Positions 1 through 10,791 of a stretch of 64,000 nucleotides of DNA are shown here, piece by piece (the stretch's first letter is position 1; each line of letters starts with the position of its first letter). A program made the translations under genes and the position numbers. The notes below the pieces were generated by a model. That model did not search any database. It saw only the letters and a program-made list of their open reading frames with translations, and was not told the origin of the DNA. The stretch spans positions 25,327,300 through 25,391,299 of the forward strand of contig NC_067204.1 of assembly GCF_026262505.1 (NCBI RefSeq), in the 5' to 3' direction. The stretch is from Trichomonas vaginalis G3. Taxonomy: Eukaryota; Parabasalia; Trichomonadida; Trichomonadidae.

Positions 1-2673
1 CTCTAAATCTGGTGAATTAACATCATGCAAGTAGTTTATCATCATCAAATCGAACTTATGAGGTATACATGCGTTGTGAATTTTTAATTTTATATTTTTC
101 TTTGAGCAATAGTCAAGTAATATACCGAAATCCTTTTCTCTGTCTTCTCTGCAGTACTCCACATACAATGAATTCAAAAAATCTTCATTAAAATCAAAAA
201 GATTTTGTTTCATTTGAACAATAATCAAAGGAGAGTTCATATCGCTAGTATAATCCTTAGAATAATCAGCATTGTAGTCGATATTGAGCTTCGCCTTTTC
301 ATTATTGTTAATTGTTTCTTGAGATATTTTTTCATTTCTTGGAGTTGGCAGCTCTTTGTCTTCAAAGAACTTCATGTAAATCTTAGAGTCCCTCTTACTC
401 ATAATATCCGCAACGTTTTGCTTCCTTTCTTCATCTAAAGTTGAAATTAATTTTTCAATTCTTTCCTTATCATAATAAAAGACAGATCTATATGCAATAA
501 ATGCAGTTAACTCTTCATCTGTGAGTTTATCCTGTTGGTTCAAGAAGTTATCTGATAGTTCTCCAAGACAATCTCTTGTTTCTGTCAATTCATGGGAAAT
601 TTGCCTTTCAGTTATAAAAGCGATCATTAATGTGCACCAATTAGCAACAGTTGGCTTTGAATTTGATAGTTTTATGAACGAAGGAAGCATTAATAAGGCA
701 GATTGTTTATCTTGCGTTTGCAAATCATCCCAGTACTTAATGAATAGTAATGATGATTCATATGGAGCAATCTTAACAACTTGCCTTGCAATATTTGTCA
801 CCACAGAAGCCATTGAAAACAATCTTGGGATATTTAACAACAATTTCAAAGAAGCCAAGAGCGGTGCTAAGAAAGAATCATAGTTCAATGCATTTCCCGA
901 TATAATATCAACATTTTTCGATGATATATCGCTATTAACCAAATTTATGTAAAATGTATCTGCTTTTGAAGTGACCAAACCCGAATAGAACTCAAGAGAA
1001 GCGTATGATATTGACGAAACAATATAGAAAACTTCCGAAACTAAAGAGGGACGGGCGTTTGACAAGTCGCATAAGGAAAGAAACTCCATTAGAACGATGG
1101 CAGTAGCAAAATCCGATCTGAACATGGATAAATATTCGCATGCGATGTCGACCATTGCGACCATTGAAGGATCATCTGCATGAGGATGGAATTTCTTGAG
1201 TTCTGTAAGGATTTTGAACGAAGTTGCGAAATTCATACTCTCTGTTAAGTCAAGATTCTGCATCAGCTTGTTACAAACTAAAGAAACATCTTCATCTCGA
1301 ATAAATTTGACCAAAACTTGAAGAGATTTCGATGAAACGTTATCATTCAAGTTGTAACAAAGCTCAATAATGAGACTAACTATATCATTTATCTTTGCGG
1401 CTCCAATTAATGAAATAACTGTTGATATTGAAGCGGCTTTGATTAATTTGAGGATACTGAGTGAATGGAACCACGATGTCTGTTTCGCAAATACTATTTT
1501 TGTAAATAAATGTGCTAATTGATTTGTAATTTCTAATTTATTAATACAATTTGAGAGAGAAGTGCACGCAGCATCAGATCTATCATCAAATTTATCTGTA
1601 ATGAACGAATCGAGTATATTTAAGTACTCAGTTTGATTCTGTGTTGCTAATGTACCTAATGTAATAATTTTTGCCGGAATAATCATTACTGCGTCGTTTT
1701 GTTTGGGTACTAACATGTCAAATGGAAGTTTCATCTTGTAAAATGATGGCATAAAATTGTATTTTGTGTAATTAATTTTGCAATTTAAAATTTTGTTGGT
1801 TTCAATTGTTAATTCTAAAGTATTACTATTGACTTCTTTGAAAACTGTCTTAAAAGAGTTAGATTGTAAGCTTAGTATGTGAAAACTACTGTCAATTATT
1901 GCTTGCTCGTGTTCTTTCTTGTCTGTGAGCACATTGTAGATAATTTCGGCTAGTCGCGCGAGATCTAGTTCGTTTGTATTCATAGGAACCGCTGTAAAAA
2001 TGTAGGATAGTAATGGCAAGTGAATTGAAGGATTTTCTTGTTTATAAACGTAGTTTAAGACTTCTGGCATGAGTTTGTGCTTGAAGTTCTTCACACATGC
2101 GGAAATTGATTTGAACAAGTATCTCTCGGATTGCGGGTCTAAAACATCGAGATAAGAAAGTAATAATGACCTCATCCAGTTCAATTCGAGCCTTTTTAGC
2201 TTCGAAATAACAGTAGACAAATGATCAGAGAAGACAGGGTCAACGACGGTAAAATGATGAAAAATCGGAGTATTTTCAATGAAATCTTTCAAATTTGATT
2301 CTGGAATCAAATTGCAGATAAAAGCGAATGATGATGCAAGAATAATTGAGCTTTTGATCTCTATAGTCGTTTGCGTTGCTGTCTCTGAGAAAGACTTTGT
2401 TACTTCTTTTGCAAAAAATGGCGTGTTTTTCAACAAGAAGAGTCCGGCTGTTTTATATGTGGCAAGTCGAACAGATACAGTATTGTTATTTGCTGCAAAC
2501 AACAAAAACTTCCATATTTGCGAAAAAACTTCGAGAATTTGACTTTCATTTTGACCAGAGAAGAATTTAGCGTTGACATACTGCTGTATTTGCATAAGAC
2601 AATTCATCGTAAGATCAATATCCTCTGAATTATCTTCTGCTCGCGCTAGAGAATCTACTAAAGCTTTCGTCAT
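1..2673 (-). CDS. Large helical-repeat (HEAT/ARM-like) protein, partial
   Basis: An open frame of 891 codons runs from an ATG at 2673 to the left edge without a stop, so the C-terminus lies outside the window. The product is Leu/Ile/Ser-rich with repeating amphipathic helices (for example the stretches around residues 40-130 and 330-560), as in HEAT/ARM scaffolds. I see no enzyme motif and cannot name the family. It is divergent from the next gene with only 95 bp between the start codons, so the two may share a promoter region. No signal peptide or membrane segment is evident. That it is a real gene is well supported by length; the fold is inference from composition. Confidence 0.8.
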   Translation of the reverse strand, partial: MTKALVDSLARAEDNSEDIDLTMNCLMQIQQYVNAKFFSGQNESQILEVFSQIWKFLLFAANNNTVSVRLATYKTAGLFLLKNTPFFAKEVTKSFSETATQTTIEIKSSIILASSFAFICNLIPESNLKDFIENTPIFHHFTVVDPVFSDHLSTVISKLKRLELNWMRSLLLSYLDVLDPQSERYLFKSISACVKNFKHKLMPEVLNYVYKQENPSIHLPLLSYIFTAVPMNTNELDLARLAEIIYNVLTDKKEHEQAIIDSSFHILSLQSNSFKTVFKEVNSNTLELTIETNKILNCKINYTKYNFMPSFYKMKLPFDMLVPKQNDAVMIIPAKIITLGTLATQNQTEYLNILDSFITDKFDDRSDAACTSLSNCINKLEITNQLAHLFTKIVFAKQTSWFHSLSILKLIKAASISTVISLIGAAKINDIVSLIIELCYNLNDNVSSKSLQVLVKFIRDEDVSLVCNKLMQNLDLTESMNFATSFKILTELKKFHPHADDPSMVAMVDIACEYLSMFRSDFATAIVLMEFLSLCDLSNARPSLVSEVFYIVSSISYASLEFYSGLVTSKADTFYINLVNSDISSKNVDIISGNALNYDSFLAPLLASLKLLLNIPRLFSMASVVTNIARQVVKIAPYESSLLFIKYWDDLQTQDKQSALLMLPSFIKLSNSKPTVANWCTLMIAFITERQISHELTETRDCLGELSDNFLNQQDKLTDEELTAFIAYRSVFYYDKERIEKLISTLDEERKQNVADIMSKRDSKIYMKFFEDKELPTPRNEKISQETINNNEKAKLNIDYNADYSKDYTSDMNSPLIIVQMKQNLFDFNEDFLNSLYVEYCREDREKDFGILLDYCSKKNIKLKIHNACIPHKFDLMMINYLHDVNSPDLE

Positions 2674-2768
2674 CTCAAAAGTTTATTTTTATAGAAAAAA
2701 ACAATACAAATTGAAAGGCTTTCAAAATTTTCTGAAAAGTGACAATCTTAATAACTTTACGTTAAAAT

Positions 2769-4142
2769 ATGAAAAAAGGAGCTGATTTCAGCGATAGTGA
2801 TTTTGATGCAGACGAGTTACTCGCTGATCTCGGCCCTGTTGGAGCTGCTCTAAAGTCTACTGCAAAGAAAACAGATAATAAAGAAAAACCAAAGCCAAAA
2901 CCAAAAAAATCCGACTCAAAAAATGATGACAAACCAAAAAGACGACCAGTAACACGCATGAAAATGAACTTAGACGACTTATTAGATGGAATTAGCCCCA
3001 ATGCGGCACCAATTCCAACTGTTTCTTCATTCACTCCAGTTGTTCAAAATTCAGCAACTGTCGAACAAATCGAAAGTAGGTTAAATTCATATTTAGCAAT
3101 GCAACTAAGAACGCTAGTAAATGAGTTTTCCGTTGAAGTAGGAAAAATGTTTGATGGAACAGATGGAATTGACGAGATAATACAGAAATTTACCAACGAT
3201 ATACGAGCTTCTATACGCGATGCATGCAATTTTGACCTCAAAAACGAAAATAATTTACCAACTGCATCTTCGTTATTTGATTTATTTGGAATTGGATTTG
3301 CCGAAACATTCAAAGATGCAAATTCGTTTAAATCATACCAACCTGCTGAAGAAATCAAGCGAGTTAAAGCAATTCGAGGAAAAATTGTTCCTCTTCCTTC
3401 AATGATCAAAGCAACATATACATCATCACTTAACGAAATGACTCAAGCATTAACAGATAGAGAGATGTACCAAAGCCAATTACCTGTAACAGATAAAGAA
3501 CTTTCTACAAGATTAAATAACCTTTCTTTAAAGAGGTATGAGCTAGAATGCAAATCGGAAATGCTTAATTCTGAAGCAGAAAAGATAGCTGAGCAGTTCA
3601 AAAAGCTTGACGAAACAAGATCTCAGTTTTCTACGGTTATTGAAGAAAATTCAATTAAAATTGAGGAAGATATCAACTCATTATTACATAGAAAAATCTC
3701 TGGTATTAAGTCTTTGCTTTCTAAAGCGAAAAAGACTCCATCAACAGTTCAATTATATAAATCTTCGGATTTTCAGTCAGTTACGGAAGAAATGTCGACC
3801 ATGATTGATGCACATGAATATAATATACAAAATCTTATTATTGCTTGTGAAGGAATGCGAAATGCAGCAACAGTTGCTTCTTCAACGGAAGTTGCTCCTC
3901 CAGTTCAATCAACAGCAGTCGCAATTACACATGAGATACCTCAAGTCTCTACTTCTACGTCCACAAATGATTTACTTAATCGTGTAAGAAAACAACTTTC
4001 CCAAGTGCAGAAAATGAGAGAAACAGAGTTGCAGAATGCAAACACAATGTTAGCAACATTGAAAAGACAGGAAAAGAGAAGACGGAGACAGCAACGTCAG
4101 CAAGAAATATTATATCAACCAGATTCACCATCTTTTGTATGA
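2769..4142 (+). CDS. Coiled-coil protein, possibly FBF1-like
   Basis: 457 aa from an ATG at 2769. The N-terminus has an acidic motif with two 'D-x-DELLADL / DDLLDGI'-like short helices separated by a Lys/Pro-rich basic linker (residues about 35-60). The centre, about residues 95-390, is predicted helical and coiled-coil, and the C-terminus has a basic Arg/Gln stretch. An acidic 'DxLL.DL' start followed by a long coiled coil is reminiscent of Fas-binding factor 1, a ciliary transition-fibre protein, which would suit a flagellate. This is a resemblance only and no diagnostic motif proves it. It is divergent from the upstream helical-repeat gene. Confidence 0.8.
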   Translation: MKKGADFSDSDFDADELLADLGPVGAALKSTAKKTDNKEKPKPKPKKSDSKNDDKPKRRPVTRMKMNLDDLLDGISPNAAPIPTVSSFTPVVQNSATVEQIESRLNSYLAMQLRTLVNEFSVEVGKMFDGTDGIDEIIQKFTNDIRASIRDACNFDLKNENNLPTASSLFDLFGIGFAETFKDANSFKSYQPAEEIKRVKAIRGKIVPLPSMIKATYTSSLNEMTQALTDREMYQSQLPVTDKELSTRLNNLSLKRYELECKSEMLNSEAEKIAEQFKKLDETRSQFSTVIEENSIKIEEDINSLLHRKISGIKSLLSKAKKTPSTVQLYKSSDFQSVTEEMSTMIDAHEYNIQNLIIACEGMRNAATVASSTEVAPPVQSTAVAITHEIPQVSTSTSTNDLLNRVRKQLSQVQKMRETELQNANTMLATLKRQEKRRRRQQRQQEILYQPDSPSFV

Positions 4143-4300
4143 AAATAAAATATTTGTGTTTATTATTGTTTTTAAACGAATTAACATGTTTCTCAATTCC
4201 ATTATAGAAATTGTTGCCAATTAATAACTTTTTCAAATGAATTTTTTAAGCATTCGATATTTAACTTGTGTGTCAAGTTCAGAGTAAATAGATAAGTCAA

Positions 4301-4627
4301 GATATAAATCAGGAAGTAGATTATGAAATCACACCACTTGATTGTGCTATTAAACAGGGATCAGAATTATGTTTCAACAACTTAAAAAATGTGGGAACTC
4401 AACACACCAATAACTCTGAGGAATATGCTGTTCAAGGCGAAAATAAAGAGATCTTCTTGCAAATGATGTAAGATAGTAAATCATTTGATAACATGATAAA
4501 TACTGCATTGAAATATCCAAACAATGAAATTTCTGAATATCTTAAATCAAATTTTGGACAAATGCCTGATTCAATAGCAGAAAGCGTGTATTGGAGAAAT
4601 TTCAAAGGAGGAAATATCGACAAAATT
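4301..4627 (+). pseudogene. Ankyrin-repeat (DUF3447-type) gene fragment
   Basis: One frame reads as the tail of an ankyrin protein: a 'TPLDCAIKQGSE' motif, then 'SEEYAVQGENKEIF' and 'SDxFDNM/INTALKYPNNEISEYLKSNF'-like helices typical of trichomonad DUF3447 ankyrin proteins. It has no start, is preceded by stops, has an in-frame TAA at 4469-4471, and the similarity ends near 4627. It is therefore a decayed remnant of a host multigene family lying between two live genes. Family membership comes from memory of the family pattern. Confidence 0.6.
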
Positions 4628-4894
4628 TATAATCTCTTTCTTTTCATATTTATCATTGTTTTATGCAATCTCCTTTCTATTCAAAAATTTTCCAGAGTGA
4701 TAAAGATTCTGGAATCTCTTTTTCCAACTATTTGTTTAGTTGTGTGAAGAATAGCAAACATCGGGAACATTAATTTAAATATATGTATTATAAGATTCGA
4801 AGGATGTTTGACAAAACTATGATAAGTTGTGTATATATCTATTATTATTTTAAATATCAATTTTTTTATAATTTGAATAATAAAAAAATATAAA

Positions 4895-7800
4895 TTACAT
4901 TAATGCAACAAGGTCCAAGAACTGAGTGTTATTTCCATCAGTAAAGACCAAAATCTCCTTCTGCTGATCAGAAATAAACTCCATGTGGTTTGCCTCGAAT
5001 TCAAACTGTCTACTCGACAATTTGTCACCGTTTAAAGTGTAAGTAAACAAGTCTTTTCCGAATGAGAAACAAATAATTCCATAGATATTAGACATGCAAG
5101 CACAAACAGCTTTCTTATTTGTTTCAACAAGCATTATCATTCTTCTTGTACTCAAGCTGTAGATGAAGATATATTCACTTGTTGATCCGAAAACAATTGA
5201 AAATCTCTCCGAAAGATTTGCAATTTTGATAGGAGATGTAAAGAATGGGAAATGTGCGAAATATTCAAGAGTATTTGAGTACAAAACAACAAATTTGCAA
5301 TCAGCACATCCAACGCAAATCAAAGAACTATCAATAGAGATACAAACAATTGATTCTTCTGATACTTTCTTCTTGATATCTGGATTAGATCTAACGATGT
5401 ATCCATCTTTTGTTCCATAAATAAATGAATCATCATCGATCCTGAAACTGACAGTTATATTCTCCAAATCATGTTCTTCTGGATCTAAATCTAATGGTTC
5501 TGGTTTCGGCTTGATCTTAGAAATCAAATCAAGGTGGATATCCTTTTCTATCTTCATTCTTTGAGGATGTTTCTCACTGAACAATCGCGAAGGTAATTGT
5601 CCTTCTTCTTCTGTTCTCGCGACAATTGACATGTAATAAGAGATATCAGTTGGAGGAGCTTTCTTCCAGACATTTTCATCAACGAAATCGAACTTACTCT
5701 GGAGAATTCCGAAGAAATTATCAATGAATGTTGGTAAACTTTCGCTAACTAAATCATTTTCAAATGATTCATAAACTAAAGTTACCAATTTCTCAGAACA
5801 ATTGAAACCGAATGGTAAAGCAACATCTCTGAAAGCATCGATACAAACGAAGTATTCAGGAACTAAGATGTTGCTTTGTATCGAATCTCTTACGTTACTT
5901 GGATTCTTTGAATATGATTTAAATGGCTCTGCAAAGCTCAATAAATCAATTACATGTCTACGAGATAAATCGTAGTTAGATATATCAGTGAAGTCCTTAA
6001 CAATCAAATGAGATTCTGCATCCAATGCCAAGAAATTCGGGAGAACAGGATAATTTGTGAGGTCATTAAATGAGCGACCACTTATGTTATTTAATTCCAT
6101 CAAATACTCGAAATTAGTTATCTCGTGGTTTATCCATTTCTCTGTTGAATTCCTTGACTTGAAGTACTCAAGAGGTTTCATTGTTTGTATTTCCGCTTGC
6201 GAGAAAGCAGAAAGACTTGAAATTCCACTCAACAGAGTGAGAGAATTCAATTTATCCAAATTCAACAAATAACTTTCATTTGAAACTGTGAAAATCTCAA
6301 GACCAGTTGGTAAATGTCTTATTGGTCTGAAGAGGATTTGTTTAACAGCTCTTGCATCTATATTTATCATCTGTTGTTTGTTCTTTATTTCCAAACAATC
6401 AGAATAAACAAATAATTTCGCACGAGTTGTTCCTGTGACTTCTATTCTGTCGCAGGTCAAAACAATCTTCAGGTTCTCGTTCTCTTCGTTAAACGAGATC
6501 TCGCAGAAATCTGGAATTTGTGGGATTTCTGACATCATGTATTTGTCTCTCAAATATTCAAGGGTATCAGAAATTTGAGGGATCTCATTGAATTCGATCA
6601 TTTTCATTGGAATATTTTCATAACAATTGTATCTAGAGATCATTCTTCCTTTCGAAGGAGATTTCGGCGTGAACCATGGTCCTGTCTTTGTAGTGACAGA
6701 ATTTTCGATTGTTTCTCTTCTTTTATTGCAGAAATTATGCATCAAAATGTCATCAGCGATGAAACCTAAAATGTTTTGATGCAACTCAGCGAAAATAGAG
6801 TTATCTGTTGTATCAATTAATGTTGCCATGCCATTAAGAACTTTCTCGAAGTTGTGTTTGATTTTTTCAACAACGTCTTTGTTGTAATTAACAATTGTAT
6901 CATTGTGTTCTCTTGTATCTCTGATGATTCTTTCGAAACAATCTGTATGATCCAAATTCTCTCCATTCATCATGTCAATGTACATTTGGTCTGCGACATT
7001 GTCATTGATCAGTTCTTCCATTTGTTCTTTAGCTAAATCAGGAACATCTTTGTATGCAAATTTGGCAAGCATCGCTGAGAAATTATGATAAGTTTCTACT
7101 TTCATTCTTCTCGCTTGTTTTATTACATCTATTGCACATTCTGCATCAAGCCATGAACCATCTTTATTCAAGTTCAAGCCAAATGTGTATTCATCATTTA
7201 TCTCCAATTTAGAAAGTTTGGAAACAAATTCATAACGATTGAAATTCTGTCTGATTTCTGCCAAATTTTCTGTGGATTGTAAAGTTTCCATTGAAATTGA
7301 TTCTGAAGTCACTTCACTTAAATCGAAATCATCATTTTTGTATTCCATTTGTGGATCGATATCATGGAGAATCTCTTCAACGGAACTCAACTTATGAGTT
7401 ACTTTTCTAAAGAACAAATGGAAAATGCACAAATCGAAGAAATCATGCATATATTCGAACGACAAAAGTGGTTGTTCCCAAAGATTTTTGACGACAGAAT
7501 GAATGAAAATTGATTTCGGCCTTGTGTCATCGACTTTTAGAACTCTTGCTACAACATCTATTATAGCGAATGTTGTTCTCCAATGTTCATTTGTGCATTT
7601 AGCAATGAACTCGATGATTTTCTCCATAAACTCTCCGCCAAATGTCAAAGCGGTTACGACAGGCCAAAATGCCCAAGATCTTCTTTTCGCGAATTGTTCA
7701 TTGATGTTAATATATTGGATCAAAGCACCACATGATTTCTCTCCTTCGTGAAGAACGTAGTAGAAACAGAGTGGATAGAAATCAGGGTATTTATTGACCA

Positions 7801-10669
7801 ATGGAATTAACTTCGCGAAATAATCAATGGACAAACTTGAAAGTGGTAATTCTTCAATCAAAACACCAACATGATATTTCACAGGAATTGTTGAGAAATG
7901 TTCCAATAAATGTAAAGCTGCAATTGTTTCAATTGCTGCGAAACTGATGTCTTCGTTTCCTGAATTCACCAAATGATGCAAAACATTAAACAATGGCCAT
8001 GAGTTTTCGACTTTATTGAATGGTTGCTCTTCATTAACAATCATTATTCTAATCAAGAACAAAAAGTCGACAACTTGTTTCAAATCTTTGCAAGCAACAG
8101 TGTGAGCAAGCAATGATTTGAACATGTCATCAGTGAAATCTTTTGTAGAAATCATTGCCAAAATGTATATGATTTCTTGTCTGATTTCTTTGATGGAGAT
8201 TTTTGAGAATCTTGGGTATTTCGAATTAGGAGTACATTGAGCAATTTCTTGTTCAACAGGTTCGTACCAATAATAAATTCTCAAAATCATCAATAAATAG
8301 TCGAATGGACAACATTCTTTGCAAAGATTGTAGTGCTTCGAGTAAAGAGTTAATCCCCAATCTTTAACAATGAATTTTTGGTCTTGGTCTGTTGAATGAA
8401 TCCATATATCAGGATTGACCAAAATTTCTTTCAAAATCACTTTTTTGAGTTTCTCATTTTTAGAAGTCATAAAAGTGAAATAAAACTTTTGGTATGTTGT
8501 ATAAATCAAATTTCTTTGATTGCTTTGGCTCAAACACTCAGCAATGACTTCAAATCCATGATGAGATACAAATTCATCTTCAATAAATTTCGAAGAAGAA
8601 AGAGAATCAATAATTATATCAATAACTGCTCCACTGAAAATTGGAACTAAATCTCCACTTTCTAGTTTCATATCTAATGTTCTGAATAATGGTATCAAAT
8701 TCTCTAACATGAAATTCCTTGTCAAAATATCGAAGAAAGTGACAGGGACTCTGAATTTTATGTCACTTTTTAGAACGGCTTTTACAGGTTCATTTTGATT
8801 TGATTTTTGTGAGAGAACTAAATTTGATTTTATTACTTGAGGGACAATGTAAAGCATTGCCGGTCTATCGAATATTCTTGGTCCCATCTTGTACATCATC
8901 AAACAATTCTCAGGTTTATCGAAGAACCCAATTGGTCCCAAATAACATCTTCCTTTTTCATTTGAACCAATATCCAAAGAAACATTATATGATTTGTCTA
9001 ATCTCAAGGATTCAACAGTGATTATTTCATGTGTTTTGATATCATTGACATAGAGATTGACATTGATGTTAGAAGAGTTCTTTTCCATGCCTAAACAAAC
9101 AAATGTCCATTTGTCTTCAATGATGTCAAAATTAAAAGTGAAATGTTCAAAATTTTCAGGAATTGAAAACTCGATTCTATTTCCAATCAGGTTTATATTG
9201 TATGATCTGTCCTTGTTGTCGTAAATACGGAAGAGACTGGTAACAACATCCTTAGTGTCATCTAAAACATAAAGCCAGAACCCGATGTAAAAATCTTCAC
9301 TCAAACAACTCGTTGGCAAACTTTCAACAAAAATTGTTGGTTTGTTTTCGCCAAGAGGAAGAGCGGCAATCGGTGATTTGACGGATAACTCAACAAGGTT
9401 GAAATGCATGACAATATAAGTGGCATGCAATGTTGACAAAAAGCCGTTTCTTGGCTTCAAAAGTGACAATAATCTTGAAACAACTTTTGGAGTGGAAGAG
9501 AATTGGGCAATTGAAGAAACAAGCTGTAGGGATAATCCTATGATATGTATCATATCTAAATTGTGCTCGTTTTCGCGAATAAGGTTTAATAAATCATAGT
9601 CAACATCATTGTCACTTAAAATGATGATATTACTGACATGCTGCTGGCAGAGATTGAGTATGAATGTGAATGCATCGGTTGATCTGGACGAATGCATGAA
9701 AATTTGCAAGAAATTAAAAATAATATTTGCATTGCGGATTCTTGTGCTTCCTGGCTTGCCAACAATGATTCTTTTCAATATCTTGTAGATGTGATAGCCT
9801 GGATCTTGCTTATCTTCTGTCTTTATGAGACATTTGTAAATGACATTTGAATCTTCTTTTGTAAGCTGAGAAATCTTGCCAAGAACAGTATAGAAATCAA
9901 GTAAACATAATGATAGTTGTTGGGACTCTATATCTTGCTTCAATTTTGGTATGAAAAACTTGAAATTCGAAGAAATTTTGTGCAAGTTTTCTGCTGAACA
10001 ATTGCTTTCATTGAATATATCTGTAAATGTTTGAATTAACGATACGATGGTCGGAATATCCATGTTTTGTAAAATGAGTTTCATAAAGTTCAGATGATAA
10101 GATGTAAGAGATTCTGAGAGTGATTTGGCAATCTTAACTCTCCGCTCATTAATGAATTTAATGAATAACTGCCTTATTTCATCAGTAAATTTATCATAAT
10201 AATAATGAAAGACATTTGAGCAGTAAAACATAAATAATTCTGAAGACAATTGTCTGTAAATGATCTGATTTGCATAATCAATCGATTTAAAGACTGATTC
10301 GAAGGTTTCTCTGTTATGATAAGACTTATCTGCGAAAAACCAAAGGGCAGCTGATCGTAAAAGATGGTATCCAATGTATAAATGACCTTTGTTCTCTGTA
10401 ACTTGATACTTCAATATAAAATCGATATCTTTGTAATTAATTGGCGGAGGGAAGTCATATTCTTCTTTAATCTCGTCGACAGACACACCAGTTTTGAGTT
10501 TTTTAATGATTTCTTCGGTTCCTTCTAGTGTTTTGTCTGAATATTTGAGAAAGATATTTTTAATTTCTTCTGATAAGGATTTTGGAATAGTGATATCAGG
10601 ATAATTGATCTGGAGAATATTTGTTATTGGACTGTAATCATCCAATCTCTCCAAATCAATAGAATTCAT
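4895..10669 (-). CDS. BEACH-domain scaffold protein (PH-BEACH-WD40)
   Basis: 1924 aa. The ATG at 10669 is preferred over an in-frame GTG one codon upstream. Layout: helical N-terminal third; a concanavalin/LamG-like beta domain near residues 450-620 (begins SEDFYIGFWLY); helical repeats to about 1350; a PH-like domain near 1400-1490; a BEACH domain near 1505-1660 (WINHEITNFEYLMELNNISG, NYPVLPNFLA, then ILVPEYFV); and a C-terminal WD40-like region near 1750-1900. BEACH proteins act in vesicle trafficking and membrane fusion/fission. The BEACH core looks shortened by several tens of residues (see findings). It is divergent from the next gene with a 122-bp gap. Confidence 0.88.
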   Translation of the reverse strand: MNSIDLERLDDYSPITNILQINYPDITIPKSLSEEIKNIFLKYSDKTLEGTEEIIKKLKTGVSVDEIKEEYDFPPPINYKDIDFILKYQVTENKGHLYIGYHLLRSAALWFFADKSYHNRETFESVFKSIDYANQIIYRQLSSELFMFYCSNVFHYYYDKFTDEIRQLFIKFINERRVKIAKSLSESLTSYHLNFMKLILQNMDIPTIVSLIQTFTDIFNESNCSAENLHKISSNFKFFIPKLKQDIESQQLSLCLLDFYTVLGKISQLTKEDSNVIYKCLIKTEDKQDPGYHIYKILKRIIVGKPGSTRIRNANIIFNFLQIFMHSSRSTDAFTFILNLCQQHVSNIIILSDNDVDYDLLNLIRENEHNLDMIHIIGLSLQLVSSIAQFSSTPKVVSRLLSLLKPRNGFLSTLHATYIVMHFNLVELSVKSPIAALPLGENKPTIFVESLPTSCLSEDFYIGFWLYVLDDTKDVVTSLFRIYDNKDRSYNINLIGNRIEFSIPENFEHFTFNFDIIEDKWTFVCLGMEKNSSNINVNLYVNDIKTHEIITVESLRLDKSYNVSLDIGSNEKGRCYLGPIGFFDKPENCLMMYKMGPRIFDRPAMLYIVPQVIKSNLVLSQKSNQNEPVKAVLKSDIKFRVPVTFFDILTRNFMLENLIPLFRTLDMKLESGDLVPIFSGAVIDIIIDSLSSSKFIEDEFVSHHGFEVIAECLSQSNQRNLIYTTYQKFYFTFMTSKNEKLKKVILKEILVNPDIWIHSTDQDQKFIVKDWGLTLYSKHYNLCKECCPFDYLLMILRIYYWYEPVEQEIAQCTPNSKYPRFSKISIKEIRQEIIYILAMISTKDFTDDMFKSLLAHTVACKDLKQVVDFLFLIRIMIVNEEQPFNKVENSWPLFNVLHHLVNSGNEDISFAAIETIAALHLLEHFSTIPVKYHVGVLIEELPLSSLSIDYFAKLIPLVNKYPDFYPLCFYYVLHEGEKSCGALIQYININEQFAKRRSWAFWPVVTALTFGGEFMEKIIEFIAKCTNEHWRTTFAIIDVVARVLKVDDTRPKSIFIHSVVKNLWEQPLLSFEYMHDFFDLCIFHLFFRKVTHKLSSVEEILHDIDPQMEYKNDDFDLSEVTSESISMETLQSTENLAEIRQNFNRYEFVSKLSKLEINDEYTFGLNLNKDGSWLDAECAIDVIKQARRMKVETYHNFSAMLAKFAYKDVPDLAKEQMEELINDNVADQMYIDMMNGENLDHTDCFERIIRDTREHNDTIVNYNKDVVEKIKHNFEKVLNGMATLIDTTDNSIFAELHQNILGFIADDILMHNFCNKRRETIENSVTTKTGPWFTPKSPSKGRMISRYNCYENIPMKMIEFNEIPQISDTLEYLRDKYMMSEIPQIPDFCEISFNEENENLKIVLTCDRIEVTGTTRAKLFVYSDCLEIKNKQQMINIDARAVKQILFRPIRHLPTGLEIFTVSNESYLLNLDKLNSLTLLSGISSLSAFSQAEIQTMKPLEYFKSRNSTEKWINHEITNFEYLMELNNISGRSFNDLTNYPVLPNFLALDAESHLIVKDFTDISNYDLSRRHVIDLLSFAEPFKSYSKNPSNVRDSIQSNILVPEYFVCIDAFRDVALPFGFNCSEKLVTLVYESFENDLVSESLPTFIDNFFGILQSKFDFVDENVWKKAPPTDISYYMSIVARTEEEGQLPSRLFSEKHPQRMKIEKDIHLDLISKIKPKPEPLDLDPEEHDLENITVSFRIDDDSFIYGTKDGYIVRSNPDIKKKVSEESIVCISIDSSLICVGCADCKFVVLYSNTLEYFAHFPFFTSPIKIANLSERFSIVFGSTSEYIFIYSLSTRRMIMLVETNKKAVCACMSNIYGIICFSFGKDLFTYTLNGDKLSSRQFEFEANHMEFISDQQKEILVFTDGNNTQFLDLVALM

Positions 10670-10791
10670 CACTAATCAATCCACGATAAAAAAAAAATTA
10701 ATCCAAATTTTTCTATCGAAATTGAATAGATCTTACAGGCGTGTAAATCACAGTCAAATTTTTATTCTTCGTTATTTTTTTTTTATTGCCA

